64,000 nt of DNA from Mixophyes australis (GCA_036250195.1 JAVHZZ010000005.1:69251505-69315504), one strand, 5' to 3'. Shown: positions 1 through 13,785, counted from the first letter of the stretch. Translations and numbers: made by a program. The notes: generated by a model not told the origin, from the sequence alone.

Positions 1-2440
1 CTTATTGGAAAACGATCGAAATACTTTAATAATTGATAGATAGATAGAATCTTGGTATTTTGAACCTCCGATTTTTTTGTGTACAGAGATACAGTTATAC
101 AGTATCTTTTTCTATAAGAAAGTTATCTTTATTGTGAAAAACAGTTATAAGTATTTTTTAATGAAATGTTTAAACTAAAATAAGTAAAATATTCTGGAAG
201 CTAAATAAAATGAAAACAAAAGAAATAATCTAATGGCTATATCTCATGCAATATATTCAGCCCAATGCACTGAGCCACAAATTATCCTCATATATAGGTC
301 GCATAAATCCCATGTGCTGTACTGCATATTTATGTGTTAACCCGTACCGCGGAAATGTGCATTAAAGCTTCACACAAAGCATTAAGAAACAGTAAAACAC
401 GGTTAATCCATCCACTCAGGTGTGATACATATTTGCAAACTTATTTCTACTAACTTGCTTTTAAGAATTAATTAAATAATTTATTTCTATCCAATGTATT
501 ATACATTACCTTAAAGGTTATGTGACTTTGCTGCTTTTTAAATAAAATAAGAAACTAAGCAAAGTCAGGAAGTGTATTTTTTTTAACAACAAATCCTATT
601 ATTTGTATCAAGTTGGAAATTAAACTTCACTAACCTTGTATACTGCTTTTTATTCTTTTTTTATATTCCTATGTTTTATTTTAAAACAAAAACGCTATTC
701 TCTTTTTACAGCTAACTAGCAACACTTAACTGGATAAGTTACATGTTAATGATAACTAACTGACCAAGATGAGACAGCTGGCAGGACAGAAGCACCTGCC
801 TTTTTATAAAGTATAAATGAACAAGCCATGAATAAATATATTATGGGTTTTTTTACAGATAAGGTTCAATAACTGTGTATATTTGTTTAGCATTGACAAG
901 AAGAAAAAAGAAAATGTAGTTCAAAGTTTAAATCTAAATCAAAGTTAGTGTAACAAGGGTTTTCTATTGATTCTTTTTGGAACATTTTCTGAACAAATAA
1001 AAATGGTTCAATGTTTTCCTTAAATTTAGCTCTTTCTAGAAAGCAAAAATGAATACATTAATCAACATTGCAGGAAAGAACAGTTTCTCAATTTAATACA
1101 GTTGGTACAATGTTAGTGTTTGATTTTGTAATTCATTAGTAAACTGTTTCAGTTTTACCATAGTACATTTATGTATGTTTTATATTTTTATACTTAATCA
1201 TGATGATCCTCTGGTGCCCCCTTCTGGGGAATTTGTAGAGTTTCACTTTCCCAGGTTAAACACATTTACACAGGAAAAATTTATCAACATAGAGAGCTAA
1301 GTGCATTGTCTCATATATTACAATAATTTTAACAGGACTACTTTATGTTTTTTTTGTAATGATTGCAGGTGCTTATGGAATGCTAGCTGCTTTTCATGCA
1401 AAACCACCAGCAGTCTCATTTTTCAGGGAATAGTCATTTACTGAGTGCAAATTTTGAATAGCCAATTGAGTTAGTGGTGTGACGGCAGTGAATTCAAATG
1501 AAAGTAAACCGCACTGGGTAAGCCCAGTATCCTAGTGTAAGTATTACATTTTTTATAGTCACAATTAGACTAATAACTAAACCAACGGACAAAATGGTAG
1601 AAATACATTCTCTTGCACTGGGATAGGTGCACCTTCACATAAATAACTTAAACAATACAGTTGGGAAGAGAAAGAATATGTGAACTGGGGCACTCAGAGA
1701 GCAAAGGGAACAAATATTCATAAAACTTTCAATCTTTATTAGATATCAAGACAATTAGCGAAATATTAAAACAAAAACACAAAATGAAATAATGAATGTA
1801 CTGAAATTAATGTACACATACTGTTAAAACTAGCGACAAAATGCTAGACTGTGCCATTTTTAGGTTTACAATCTTAAAAGTCAGTGAATATTGTGTTGGT
1901 TGTTATAGATTTTATTTAATATATAGGTAACGAATTTTTAACAACCAATCATTTATTTTCATAACGTAGATTGATGCCTCTATTCAAATGCAAGTCATCT
2001 CTTTTACTTGCAATGTAATGAGATCTAATTAGTGGGGAAGATCTTATAAAGTGTTCACTAATAATGTCACTACAATGTAAATAAAGAAGTATTGGGCCAC
2101 ATAAGCTAATAATGTCAATAAGAAACCCCACTATATTGCTTAAAGTCTCCCGCTCAAAAAATTGCCTATTCAGTTTGGATAATAATATTGTTACACTCAG
2201 AAAATATAGCGCTGATTATACCGCTGTTGCATCTGATGCCTGACATGCGGAATCATAGCTGAGAATATTTATATCATTGGTGAGTAATATCATGCTCAGA
2301 GACTTGAAATGGATGAATACACTGACTACAAGTTTGGTTAGGCATCTCAAGCCTATCTCGCGAGATAACTTAAGGTAGTACTGAATTTGTATCTAGTTAT
2401 TTAAATCGCTAATCTGATCTATAGCTAAATATTCAATTAG
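1..2440. other. AT-rich intergenic DNA, nothing recognised
   Basis: No open reading frame of convincing composition, no splice-flanked exon and no transposon family I recognise. The stretch is AT-rich with scattered homopolymers. Old decayed repeats could be hidden here. Confidence 0.5.
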
Positions 2441-2454
2441 AGTAGAGGCACCCA

Positions 2455-2925
2455 GGCCTGGGTGCCACCACCACAGCCACATTACAACCCCCCCCAGACA
2501 CATCCTACCCCCACAGGCACACCATAAGTCCCCCAGACACATAATAAGTCCCCCCAGACACATAATAAGCCCCCCCAGTAGACACATCATAAGCCCCCAC
2601 AGCAGACACATCATAACACCCCCCACAACCCCAGCCCAGCTCACTTACCTAACTTGAGCCAGAACTCCTCCTCCTTGTCCTCTCTGCTGCTGGGACAGTG
2701 TGTGATGTCACACGCTGTTCAGGGACTGGAAGCTGTTGACTCCTGTCAGCTCGCTCGCTCCCTCCCCCTTAACATTACCCACACATCCAATCCGCAATTG
2801 CGAGCTAGCGCCACCTGCTGGTGATTTTTTTCTTTTTATAAAAATTACGAGACTGCCGGGCCCGGGCCCCCCAAGCAGTCCGGGCCCCGGTAATTTGTAC
2901 CTGCTCCCCCCCTCTTGGCACCCCG
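2455..2925 (-). mobile_element. Minisatellite-bearing hAT-like element, inverted copy
   Basis: Read on the minus strand this starts with a GC-rich segment (GAGCAGGTACAAATTACC followed by runs of GGGCCCGG) that matches the beginning of the element at 36324 (GCGGGTACATTTTACCC, then GGGCCCGG runs). A unique domain follows with a small palindrome around TGATGTCA at about 2695-2720, then GTAAGT (plus-strand ACTTAC at 2643-2648), then at once a tandem array of about 22-bp units. The order of parts is the same as in the copies at 23677 and 36324. I do not see a clear target duplication, so the ends are approximate. Confidence 0.6.
2480..2640 (-). repeat. Short G-rich minisatellite, about 22-bp unit
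   Basis: Six to seven imperfect copies of a unit that reads GGGGGCTTATGATGTGTCT on the minus strand, with 5 to 8 G per unit. It starts directly after the GTAAGT motif of the host element. A minus-strand open frame through it (2393-2644) is an artefact of the repeat. Confidence 0.8.
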
Positions 2926-3144
2926 GGATATGGTTTATGAAGTTTTCAAAGTGTTTTTATGATTCATTTTATGATATTTTGTCGTACAATTAGGTAGCTT
3001 AATTGTAGCCTCGAAAAGTTTGGTCGGATAACGAGAGTCATGCACTCACAAACAAATGTAGGACATTCAAGTACACCCTGAAAGCTCTTTAGGCACTCAA
3101 AATGTGTTTGCATATGAGGTGGAAAAGTGAAAACTTGAATAGAT

Positions 3145-3292
3145 TGTAAGCTTGCGAACAGGGCCCTCTTACCTTTCTGTATGTATTACCCAGTATTATT
3201 TTATTACTGTTTGTTCTCAATTGTAAAGCACTACAGAATCTGCTGGCACTATATAAATAAATGTTGATGACGATAATGATGATGAATATATG
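3145..3292 (+). repeat. LINE/SINE 3' tail fragment
   Basis: Contains the module GATTGTAAGCT, then GGGCCCTCTTACC, then CACTATATAAATAAATG and a GATGAT-rich end. The same 3' module is seen at 31970-32073 at the end of a SINE and in diverged form at 16060-16290 and 45740-45800. It is the kind of tail shared between a LINE and the SINEs it mobilises. Confidence 0.6.
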
Positions 3293-3294
3293 TT

Positions 3295-4320
3295 CTTGGA
3301 CCCTACAATTGGATCAAGCCTTGAGTAAGCATATTTGTTATGGCTATAAGAAGTAGCTGAGTATATTCTGATGATGTTTTAATAGCATGAAAAAAAGGTT
3401 CAGAGCTATGTCTAAAATATAAAACACTCTCCACCTTCTAATATCCCTAAGATGTGACATAAGTAATAAGGATAAAATAATGGGAATCAAGATGATAGAG
3501 TTGAAGTATGAGGAAGAATGAGGAGGGAATTTGAGAATGAGTATAAAACTATCTTGGAATAATATCCGATTTACAGACAGTTACTTTATTGAAGATTATA
3601 TGAACATAATGCATCAATCTGAAACCATGACACACTGCATTTATGCAAGCGTAGGACACATAGTTATATATATTCACTGAACCATTTAACAACTTCCATT
3701 CATTAACTTAAATTGGCCTGAGATATTGCTTTGAAACAAGAGAAAGCTAACCGGCTGCACAGTTGAGTAATAAATCGTCAAGGCTTACTGCAGTTTCAAG
3801 CTGTTTCTAAAAAAAACTTGCCAGATGTGATTAGGTAGCACATAATTTCCTATAAGAAATATAAATATATATACACGTAAGCTTCACTATGTGGTGACTA
3901 AGCGACAAATATAAATGCGTTCTAAAGTTGTACAGCCACTCTATAGTTGGCCTTTAATATCTCATACTTTCATTTTGCTAGACAGATTTGCAATACTAAG
4001 GATAAGCCCTGACAACAACTGTGTTCTTTTGTATCATGTAAGGCATTTATGTTGCCATGCAGATGGTACCCTGAGCAGTATGGGATTAACAGAGCGCAGG
4101 CTTATTTCTTTTCTATTTTGCTTCCAAATATTGCCTAATGCTGTTTTAGCTGCTGTCCATCCAGCCTATTTAAGGCTATTTGAGTGTGGATTATAAACCA
4201 GTCCTTTGTTTCATGTATGCCTCCATACTTGAGAGATGAGTGCATTTGATCATTTTCAGTGCTAAAGCATAGGTGTTAGTGTAGGACTTGCAGAGTGTCA
4301 TTTTTTTTTTTGCGCAAGAT
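3295..4320. other. Intergenic DNA, nothing recognised
   Basis: No coding exon, RNA gene or repeat family recognised. Confidence 0.4.
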
Positions 4321-4329
4321 ATTTTTTTC

Positions 4330-4905
4330 TTGCCTGTACCTCACAAATCCCATTAGTCTGAGGATGGGATGGAGTAGTTCGGATGGGATGTACCCCAACT
4401 CTTTTCCAACATAATTTGGAGTACCTCCCCTGAAACTAAGTCCCTTGATCTGTTACCACCTGGCATGGGAAGCCTACATGACTAAAGTTATCCGTGAGTG
4501 CTTAAGCAACATGCTTGGCATCTATGGATGACAATGCCACAGCCTCCAGATACATAGTTACAAAGTCCACAACAGTAAGTACACACCGCTTCCCAGTCCT
4601 GCTGGGTTTCTTCAATGAGTCAATGATATCCATGTATATACGGAATGGCTCACCGATAATGGGTATATCCTGAAGGGGTACGCGGCGAGGTGGACCCCCA
4701 AAACATTGGCATACCTCAGACATGGCCAGGCAATGCCTAACATCCTGGTTGATTCTTGCGTGAGTGTCATTATGGGGCCAATATGGGGAGGGAATTCCCA
4801 CCTTGGTGTGAATCGCAGCATATTCAGAAATAACCAAACTTTCTTACAACTGCCATATCTCCTCTCTCCACAAGTCATAGCTTCCCACGCAATTGCATAT
4901 GAAAT
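4330..4905 (-). pseudogene. Ty3/gypsy LTR retrotransposon integrase fragment
   Basis: Minus-strand frames encode a decayed retrotransposon integrase. A zinc-binding-like part (DVRHCLAMSEVCQC) is followed by the core start (YMDIIDSLKKPSRTGKRC, then LTVVDF) and, below 4500 in another frame, VGFPCQVVTDQGT. The last is the usual block around the second catalytic aspartate, here followed by a stop. Frame changes between 4878 and 4500 and the internal stop show it is dead. No LTRs or reverse transcriptase were found next to it, so it is a fragment of the pol region. The family call rests on these motifs; the clade within gypsy is not determined. Confidence 0.75.
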
Positions 4906-4909
4906 ATGA

Positions 4910-6405
4910 CATTATTAGGTCCAATATTCAGGAAGATGTGTGATTACTATAGTTTCCTTATGACTGTAGTATTTAAGTTTGACATACGTCTTAGGACTAA
5001 TTCCACTGATTGTACACACACGCAGACATTGATGCCAGTATGAATTATGAACATTACTTTTTTATGTATTTTCCTTTCCTATATGAAACATAAAGACTTC
5101 AGGGCCACATTTGCTGTACCATACATTATCTTCCATGCTGAGTTAATATTATACCAGAGACAACTCATCCGGCTGATTATGACACCCCCTGCTATGTGGC
5201 AGGGTACTGTCACTAAACAGTCCCCAGGTTTTGAAGATGATTAACACTATATTAACCCCTTCTGCACTTGGCCACAGTGCGTTACAGCAATGCATCTTTT
5301 ATATTTTGATCCTTGATTATGTTGTGACTATGAAAGCCAACACAATATGCAGTATTTTATATTGAGAGAATCAAGTTAAAAACAAATTACATACAATGGC
5401 ATGAAACAGAAGGTAATGATGGCCCTAACCAAATGAGCTTAAATGTAATGTTCATGAAACGCTATAATGCTAAGATATGTAACCAGTTAGAGAATAGAGA
5501 ATATGATTGCAAGCATTTATGTTGCCCTCTAAATGAAAAAGAAGATAGAAAACTAAAGTGTAGCAGATGATGTATAGAAAAAATAATTACTAAAAGAAAA
5601 TGTCCTTCAAATTGTACAAGACTAGGGGATTGTAGAAATCATTTTATAGGCCTGTGATCTAATTATGATTTTAAGATTGATGATTGACAGTCATATGATT
5701 TACAATTTTGCTTAGCTTTTAGTTTATGGATTAGTAAGTTTCTTTAAAAAAACAACAAACTAGATTATATAAATTGTGACTTTGCTTACATATGTGTTTA
5801 TATGGATGTATCACTTCTGCCAAATTATAATATAATAAGACCATGTGATAATGTCAGAGAGCATTTCCTTACTGTCAAAACTCCATGTCAGTATATGTTT
5901 CTCTTACTGATGCATCAGTTGTGTTAAAAACAAAAAAACAAAAAAAGTTTGAAAACCCAGAATCCAAATTATGTTCTGTGTGATATTTCTATGATAATTG
6001 GTAAAACAAAACAACCTCAAGGGGAAAATAACAGGCTCAATGAGGATGGACAAAAGAACAAATGGGTAAAACACAGATGCATATAGGGAAAATGGGCACA
6101 AATTAGGGGAAAATGGGATACAATGAAGTCTAAAATACAAAAGCAGGGAATTATGAGAGGTTGCAGCACAGTATCACAAAGAGAGGACATCTACAACTGT
6201 GAAGGACAGTGCACATAGTAAAATATCTAAATAAGCAGTGCCTCAACCCTCCCATCTAACACCACCCTACCCCTCTCATTTCATTTTCTTTTTAAATAAA
6301 TGGTTAAAATGAGTATTAATAATATAAAGTGAATTGCACATTTTATAAAGTCGATAAAAAGCATGCAAATTATGTAGACGATTACTTTTATATCATTAGT
6401 ATTCA
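4910..6405. other. Intergenic DNA, nothing recognised
   Basis: AT-rich sequence without a supported gene or repeat family. Confidence 0.4.
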
Positions 6406-6628
6406 TTTGTTGTTTTTTTTTCTTTATTTTTTTTACTTTCCATTTTTACTTAGCAATAGTGGTTTACAAACAGGAATTGAAAACAGAATAACAAAAAATA
6501 TCAGTCATAATCACAAAAAAAGCATATTAAAGAAAACGAGTAAACAGAACAAAATATAATACAGATTTAATATGTCACAAGGGTGAAGGAGGGAGGGGGT
6601 GAAGGGTGGGTGATCATCACATATAGGG

Positions 6629-7300
6629 CATGATTCATAAAGGAACGTAAAATCCTATATGTGCTGTTTTTTGCATAAAATCTCTCTGCCCATGCCCAGA
6701 ATCAGACCATACACCAGTGAACGCAGCAACATCCAATTCATCTTCGAGCGCAAAATACAAAGTACCTTTACTACAGGCTACGATTTCATTGGCGGAATGT
6801 GGAGGGGACTGGGTGTATGCACATAGTCAATGTACAGTAAGGGCCTGCCAAGCTCGAGCACACACAACAACTTCCAATTCAAGCTTTGGGAATCATGTTT
6901 TTCTGTTGTATCACTTGCACCAGCTACAGGTTCGGTGTAAGTGCAAATTACTAGTGATGACAGTCGCGTATCCATGCTAGAACATGTAATCAGGAGCAAT
7001 TGTAAAAATGTATTTTATGTACAGTAAACATTTATAAAATTCTAATAAAGGTATTTTATGGAGAAAAAAAGTATTTATTTTATAATATTTTGTTATTATT
7101 GACTATATTACTAACAGGTGACATTAATTATTTTTTTTTCATGTGCCTTATTTTAGGACTTTATATGCCACATATGTATTGGACATAACCTGCAGTGTCT
7201 GATAGAGCAGAGCACACCTAGACCCATATTCATCAACAGACGTATCTTTGCAAACCCTCCTTTTTGAATACGGGGGTGCATATGCCCAATTTATGTGCTT
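6629..7300. mobile_element. About 650-bp MITE, copy A
   Basis: Begins GGGCATGATTCATAAAGG and shares interior blocks with copies at 14907 and 54997, such as TGCCCATGCCCAGA, CCAGTGAACGCA and GTACAGTAAGG. The far end (ACCCATATTCATCAACAG) is diverged. It lies inside the L1 at 6410-10560, so it inserted after it. It has no coding capacity. Confidence 0.65.
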
Positions 7301-7850
7301 TTTCAGGGGGTTATTGAAAGGTGTTGTTTGCAAGTCTCCTTGGTCTTGGCAATGAATTATAAGGAATGAGAGTACTTTATAAGGGCGGTTCTGTATGTCT
7401 TTGGTATGCCCCACATAAATAAGGTTGTGAGCAAGTTAACAGTAGTTGTACTCCATGTCCACCCAGGAGAGAGACCGGAGGAGCAAAAGAGGCCACACTT
7501 TTACTAAGAACTGTGACTTTCTTGAGGAGTACCAGTTTGACCATGGGAGACCTGTTGTTCCAAATAAATTTTGAATAGTGTATAGTTCAGAAAGCGGCAC
7601 TCTGATTGGGAGGGTCTGAAAGAAATAAAGAAGCTCATGGAGGGCATTCATTTTTATGGCAATTATTTTGCTCAACAACGATATAATTAGGGAGCGCTAG
7701 GTAAATAGATCTTATTTGATTTTGGCAAAAAAGGCCAGGGTGTTTCTCCTGGTATAGGCACTCATAGGAGCTGTTGATATAAACACCTAGATAATTTATC
7801 CTCTTTTTTTGCCATGTAAAATTTAATGGAGACGTAATGTTTTGACTTTC

Positions 7851-7872
7851 GTCGGGGGGGGGGGGGGGGGGG
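7851..7872 (+). repeat. G homopolymer run
   Basis: About 20 consecutive G bases interrupted by the line break only. Likely a length-unstable tract and a possible assembly weak point. Confidence 0.9.
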
Positions 7873-10599
7873 TGAGAAGTAGAGCTGCTGATTTTGCAAT
7901 ATTCATTTTGTAGCCTGAGAGGGTGCTATAGCATTCCATGATACTAAAGATTTTAGAAGTGAGTTAGCAAAATGTCATCTGTAAAATGGATAGTTTGCTT
8001 TCCACTAAACTTTTATACACTTTGTATATTTGGGATGGCCATGATCATACTACGTCTCCCTTGGTGAGTGCTGTTTCTGATTGATATGGAATCAGAAAGA
8101 GAACCATTGACCATAATCCTTGCCGAGGATTAAGAGTATAGTGTATCTATGACTGTTAAAAAGTTTTCAGAGAGGTAATAATTCATTAAGGTGTGAGAGA
8201 TAAATTGGCATGATATCCTAGAAATATCCTAGATAGTGTAGAGATAAAATAATTGGGTAGGTTATCCTTGTATTTACAATATGAATAAGGTCAATAGTTT
8301 TCCTTGTGTTATCTTGCTTGTCTACCAGAGATAAAGCCCATCTGGTCATAGGGGGTCAGGGAACGGAGCAATGAGTTGAGTCCGTTTGCAAGGATTTTAC
8401 CATAGTTTAATGTAGTTGTTGAGTAGGGAAACTGTGTGGTAGCTTGCGCAGCTGTGAATGTCTTTCCTTTCTTTGTGAATAAGGGTAATCCTAGCCTTCA
8501 GGGAATCTCTAGACCATGGGTGCCCTTTAAAAATAGAATTAAATAGGGTGCAGAGATGAGGGACAAGAATAACCATAAATGTTTTATAATAAGCACCCGA
8601 GAAGCCATTTGGGCCTGGAGCCCTGCCAGCTTACTGATTTTTCACTAGACAGAAGATTACAGTTGAGATTTTAGCCTGGAGTTTAGTGACAACTTTAACT
8701 TTTTGGCCTTATTGCCCTTTTCATGATAACACTGATTCAGCCATTTCAACTTTTGGGCCTCTTGGAGTGATAGAAGGAGGTAAAGCTCACCCCAAACTGA
8801 GATTATTTCTGGAGAATGTTAGGGTCTGGTTTTAATTTGTGTTGCAATTCTAGCTTCTGAAGGGAATCTGTTATTCAAAGTGCTTTGACAAGTCTCTCCT
8901 TTTTGGATTTGGAAGCTACTGCTATTAGGTATCTTCTGATGACTGCATTATGAGTGTCCCAGAGGGTCATTGGAGAGATATCAGAGGTATCATTTGACTC
9001 AAAAAATTCAGGCAGGAGGGATTTAAGTTAAACAACTGTGTTACGGTCGTGGAGTAGGGATTTATATAGTCTACATGTTATTTTACAATGTCAAAGTGCT
9101 AAAGAGGAAAGGTCAGGTGGAACTGGGGCATAATCTGACCATGTGATGAAATAAACTTGGGAGTTGACTGAGCATGTTTATTCTAAGGTAGATATTCTGG
9201 ATGGGAGAATAGAAGTAGTAGTCTCTGGCAAGGTGGTAAGAGATCCTCCATGCCTCATGCAGTTTCTGATGTTTTAAAAAAAATGCTGAATGCCTTATCA
9301 TTTATGGTATCTCTCCAGTCGGGCAATGTGCCTAGGGGTGGGTAACTCTGTCTAAGCTAGGGGTAAGGATGACATTGACATCACCTCTCATAATAAACAT
9401 TTTCTGCCTAACCTGCAACAGAAAGTTGCCTAGTTTTTTAAAATAAAAAAAGGGACAACAGAAAAATATTAACACAACGATACATTCAAATTAAAATTCG
9501 GTAGAATCTCAGGTTTGGCTGTAAGAGAGGATGGTCCAAGATAGGAGATCTCTCATGTCATCAGTTCCAAGTCTGACATGATCAATTGAGATCTATGAGT
9601 AACAACGTAAGAAACAGCAATTAAGCACACTTTAGAGGAGGAGTGGCCTCTCTGTGGGTCTCTGTCACAGTAGTTAGAGAACCAAATATAGAAAGTTACA
9701 GTGTATATTGTAATAAAGAGAGGAGGGTCATGAGGCAAGGGCTGTCAAGAGAACCCCGATGATTAGTAGATCTGGAGACTGTGGACCATTCTCTTCTTTG
9801 TGGTCTTGGTACAGAAAAGTGGAGGGCTGGGCCGACTTCAGAGGAATTCCCAAGGTTAGACTAACTCTTTTAAGCAATTTGTGGGCTTCAGAGCTTACTC
9901 AGAGTTGGCGACAGTTCTCATCTTGTGGCCAGTAGTTGGGGACAGATCCTGAAATATCCATAGGGTGTGGCCTTTGTATGTTAGAGATTGTAGTTTTCTG
10001 TCCTCACAAAGGAATACTTCTTTAGCTGTGTAAAATTGAAGACATGATATGACACATCTAAATTAATTCTGATTTTGTGACCTTGGCTTAAGAGCTTTGC
10101 GAGCCCTATCCAGTAGCAAATGTTCTTCTGGTATTTCAGGCAATAGTTGCAAGAAGAGTTTCTTGAAATATGGGTCCAAATGAGAAAGCGCAACAGTTTG
10201 GGGTTCCCTTTTGTCTTCAGATTGTTCCTTCTTGCTTGGTTATCCATGTCTTTCTGGTGATATAGTTTATTTCCGATTTATATAATATTGTCTACAATAC
10301 TAATTTGTGAGGTTTCTATGTCTACCATCAGTTTCTTTACTTGGTCAGTTCGGTCATTTCAGTTTGGGCAGAACGGTTTGAACTTCTGCATGAACCAATG
10401 ATTTGAGCTCTTTCATTTCCTTTAAGAGATTTAGAAAGTTCCTTCTGGCGATGGGGGCTAAATCATCTTCCTCAGACTGAGTCAACAGAAGATTGTTGGG
10501 AGCCCGCTCCATCAACCCTAGTGTCTGGGTTTGTTTACCTTGCAAAATATTGAGGAAGGCCTTTGGAATGTGATTTTCTGCCTTTAGGCATATTGTAGG

Positions 10600-13440
10600 A
10601 AATAATAGATACCTGTCTGAAGATAGAAATAAAGGTGCATATTATAGTCCAGAACTTGTTTGATGAATATTTGTGAATCCTATGACCAATAGAAGGAGAC
10701 ATCATAGAAAGGTTGTTATGAAAGTGGAATAGTTTAATCTCCTCCCCCTGCCAACATATTATTATTGATTAAACCATGCAGGATTTCAATTTCTAAAAAT
10801 ACAAAATGGGAGACTTTGGTTTTACTTTGTTTTTGGGTTTTTTTGCGAGACCCAAGGAATAGAAGGGTACACAGTTCAAAATAAGAACCCTTGGTGGAAG
10901 CAGATATATGCAAATTAGGTAGGTGTATATAGATTATTGAAATTAAGAGGTGTGTTCTTCAGATGAACAGCAGGTGGCAACAGAGCGCACAGTAGATGAA
11001 TATGCACATAATTGTAGTTGAGACAGGATTTTTCAATCAGAGCAGGTGCTGCAATAAGACTTTTATAAGGCCCAAAATCAAAGCAAGAATATATATAGTA
11101 GAATAGTACAGGACACTGTAGGCATCAGATTCAACAGCTTGTGGACTGATATTGTACTGTGTCTCCTATTGGCAAAAACTTTAAAATGTGTCTATTACAG
11201 TGGTTTTGTAGGAAGATAGTAAGGACCCAGGCAGAGATATTAACGTATCTTTATCTCTTCCCACAGGTAAATTCGGGATTGGGTAGAATGCTGATGTATG
11301 TGCCCAAGAGCTACAACACTAGGCTCTCAAGTTAAGGCAAGATGACTAGAGGTGTCTTCTAGTGCAGTCAGATACATGCTTTCCTGTGATATATACATGG
11401 CTATCACTCTGCCTAGTGGCGATCATTGTTTTGCTACCTGTGAACAGACCACAGTCTGTATTCCTGCTGTTCTGCTGTATAGACAGTTTTTTTAGCCTAC
11501 AGTTATCACAGTCTGTATTCCTGCACAGCAAGGATACAGAGGACAGTTCTTCAGAGGGAGACACATCTACAGGTTAGCTCAGACTTGATAGAAGGCAAGA
11601 TGCAGAGAACAACCAGCTGAACCCTAAAACTCTCACTTGAACTTGGTGCTCTGCATCCTCATGGTGGCCACCAACGTCTCTGTTCACTTCGAGTACTGGG
11701 TCTGATGCTATAATCCCAGCTGAAAACAAATCTACTTGCTTTTCATTCCTCCAAGGACTAAAGTAATCACAGTTTCCTCTTTGCTGCTCAGTATGTGTCA
11801 TGACTGACGCGTTTGGTCTAGAAACACAACTTTTTCAAAGCCAAACTTGCACCACATACTGAGTTGCGTGTACCTTAAGATGCATGCATCCTAAAAATAG
11901 AGCACATAGATATCATCATCAACTCATAAACTTCAAACTGACTTATGGATGAGCAAAGATATGCCTCATAAAAGGCCTATATGCTTACATGTATCCCAAA
12001 ACAGGACACATCTGAAATGGATGAGATTATCTTACATATGCATGCCCTTACTGTCCTGCATTTGTGCACATGAACACACTCACATGCAGTGCAACAAATT
12101 TTATGCAAAAACACAAGTTACAATGCAGATACTTACATGCAATTCATGAAGCCGTCATAGCGTTCAGTGATATCATGCTGGCACAAACTGTTATATGATT
12201 GATGCCACTTATTGTGTTACCATTATGATGGCATCAGTTTTGTTGTCATTTGCCATCCAATATAATATTACCAATAATGTCCCCAGCTCTGGTACCATAT
12301 ATATATATATATGTGCTCTTTGTTTTGGTGATATCAGTTATCAATACTGTCATCAATTATGTCAATGTCAATGATGTCATCCAGTGTTATGTCAACAACT
12401 GTGTCATCAAGGGTATCACCACTCAGAGTTATTCAGTGTTGGCTTCCAATGTGATAAATGATAATTTTAACACACTTTTTTACAAAACAGACTAAACCAT
12501 AAATACATAACCAAAGTTTCTGAGTTGCACAATGTTTTTTTTGGTTTTTTTCTAGCCATTATCTGAAAAGGTGCATTTACTCTAGGAAATACTCTGTTTA
12601 ACGTAAGGACATAGTTCAAAACAAGGAAGTAAGAAAGCAAGGAACATCTTTACCATTTTCTTCCTCTTTTAGTTTCTGTAAAATGTTGTGATTTCTTTTT
12701 GTACTTTTGTGGGTGTTTCTGTCAAATCTATTTTTCAAATATTACTTTGTAGTTGCAAGAAGCTTATAACACTGCTGTATTTGCAAATTGTAGTAATAAA
12801 CTCAAATTACATGAAGGAGTTATAGTTAACTAATAATCAGTCTATAGTTGGATGTATTTGCATTGAAAATATACACGTAACAATGTGTGTTGCAAAAAAG
12901 ACACAAATAGGTGTATATACTGATTTGCACTTAAAATATATAGTATGTTAAATGCATAGTTCATAGCATAGTGTGTCAAATGCATCTACATATGTCTAAA
13001 AAAAACATCAAGAAACGCACTTTAAGTGCGTCATCAACTTCATGATGATGACTGGTGGTTTAATGTGTAATTTTTTAAAAAAAATAGCAAATAAATAAAA
13101 AATACTTCAGCTCCGTCCCAATGCCCTGCAATAAAGAGAGGTTTTTAACTGGGACATACATATTATTATATAGAAATATTTCTGTTTTAAATAAATATTT
13201 CTGTTTGGAGGTAATAAGGCAACATTCCTTGTTTTAAAACTCCAGATTTAATTGTCAGGACTTCCAGAAGGCCAATTAGCATGTTTCCTAGTGTTATTTT
13301 GTTTTAACCCATTTTATTTCTGTCTTGTAAACATATACTTTACATCCTGTATGTAAATGTCAAAACTGATATTTTGCACCAGGGGGCATTGATTAACCAT
13401 TGAAATTACTGTGATGGGGCTGGAAAATTATAAGATGAAG
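10600..13440. other. Intergenic DNA, little recognised
   Basis: Possible L1 5' leader above 10560. Around 11450-11525 a 17-bp direct repeat (CACAGTCTGTATTCCTG) occurs twice. A short AT microsatellite lies at 12296-12312, and GTCATCAA-like motifs recur at 12330-12420. No gene is supported. Confidence 0.4.
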
Positions 13441-13458
13441 GTAGATCAGGCTCTAGTC

Positions 13459-13652
13459 CAGAGTTTCCAAAACCCAGTCCTCAGGGTCTCCTAACAGTGC
13501 TGGTTTTCCAGGTCACATGTTAAATGATTAGTCCCATCTGTGGTTCTGTCACAATGTGTCAATCAGTAATGAATACAACTATGCTCCAGTAAGGAGGTAT
13601 GTAAAACCTGCACCGTTAGGGGGCCCTGAGGACTGGGTTTGGTAAACACCAG
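13459..13652. mobile_element. hAT-type MITE, copy 1 of 3
   Basis: Foldback element of about 194 bp with inverted ends CAGAGTTTCCAAAACCCAGT and, read backwards from the other end, CTGGTGTTTACCAAACCC. The target duplication is diverged. It belongs to the same family as the next two copies. Confidence 0.75.
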
Positions 13653-13785
13653 GCTAAACAGAAGTATTAGTATGTCAGGGACTGTGGTAATGATGTGACA
13701 CAAAAGGTTTTCATTTTTACACTCATGACAGAATAACCTGCAGTCCTTTTGGATGCTTCCCTTCTGCTTTCTCAAACCTCTAGAT

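Larger units (their letters stand above)
6410..10560 (-). mobile_element. L1-type LINE, decayed, interrupted by a MITE
   Basis: Minus-strand element with its A-rich 3' end at about 6410-6430 and its 5' part near 10.56 kb. ORF1 traces lie at 10545-9880: a coiled-coil-like start, then NYNLLTYKGHTLWIFQDL and TTGHKMRTVANSE, typical of the L1 ORF1 C-terminal part. ORF2 traces follow: an endonuclease-like block around 9300-9113 (EAWRISYH, then DYYFYSP), reverse-transcriptase blocks near 8400-8300 (DQMGFISGRQAR) and 7990-7870 (IADDIL-like), and the distal block at 7678-7436 (KMNALHELLYFFQTLPI). Many stops and frameshifts make it inactive. The MITE at 6629-7300 separates the 3' tail from the rest. 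The match is by family motifs, not by alignment. Confidence 0.75.
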
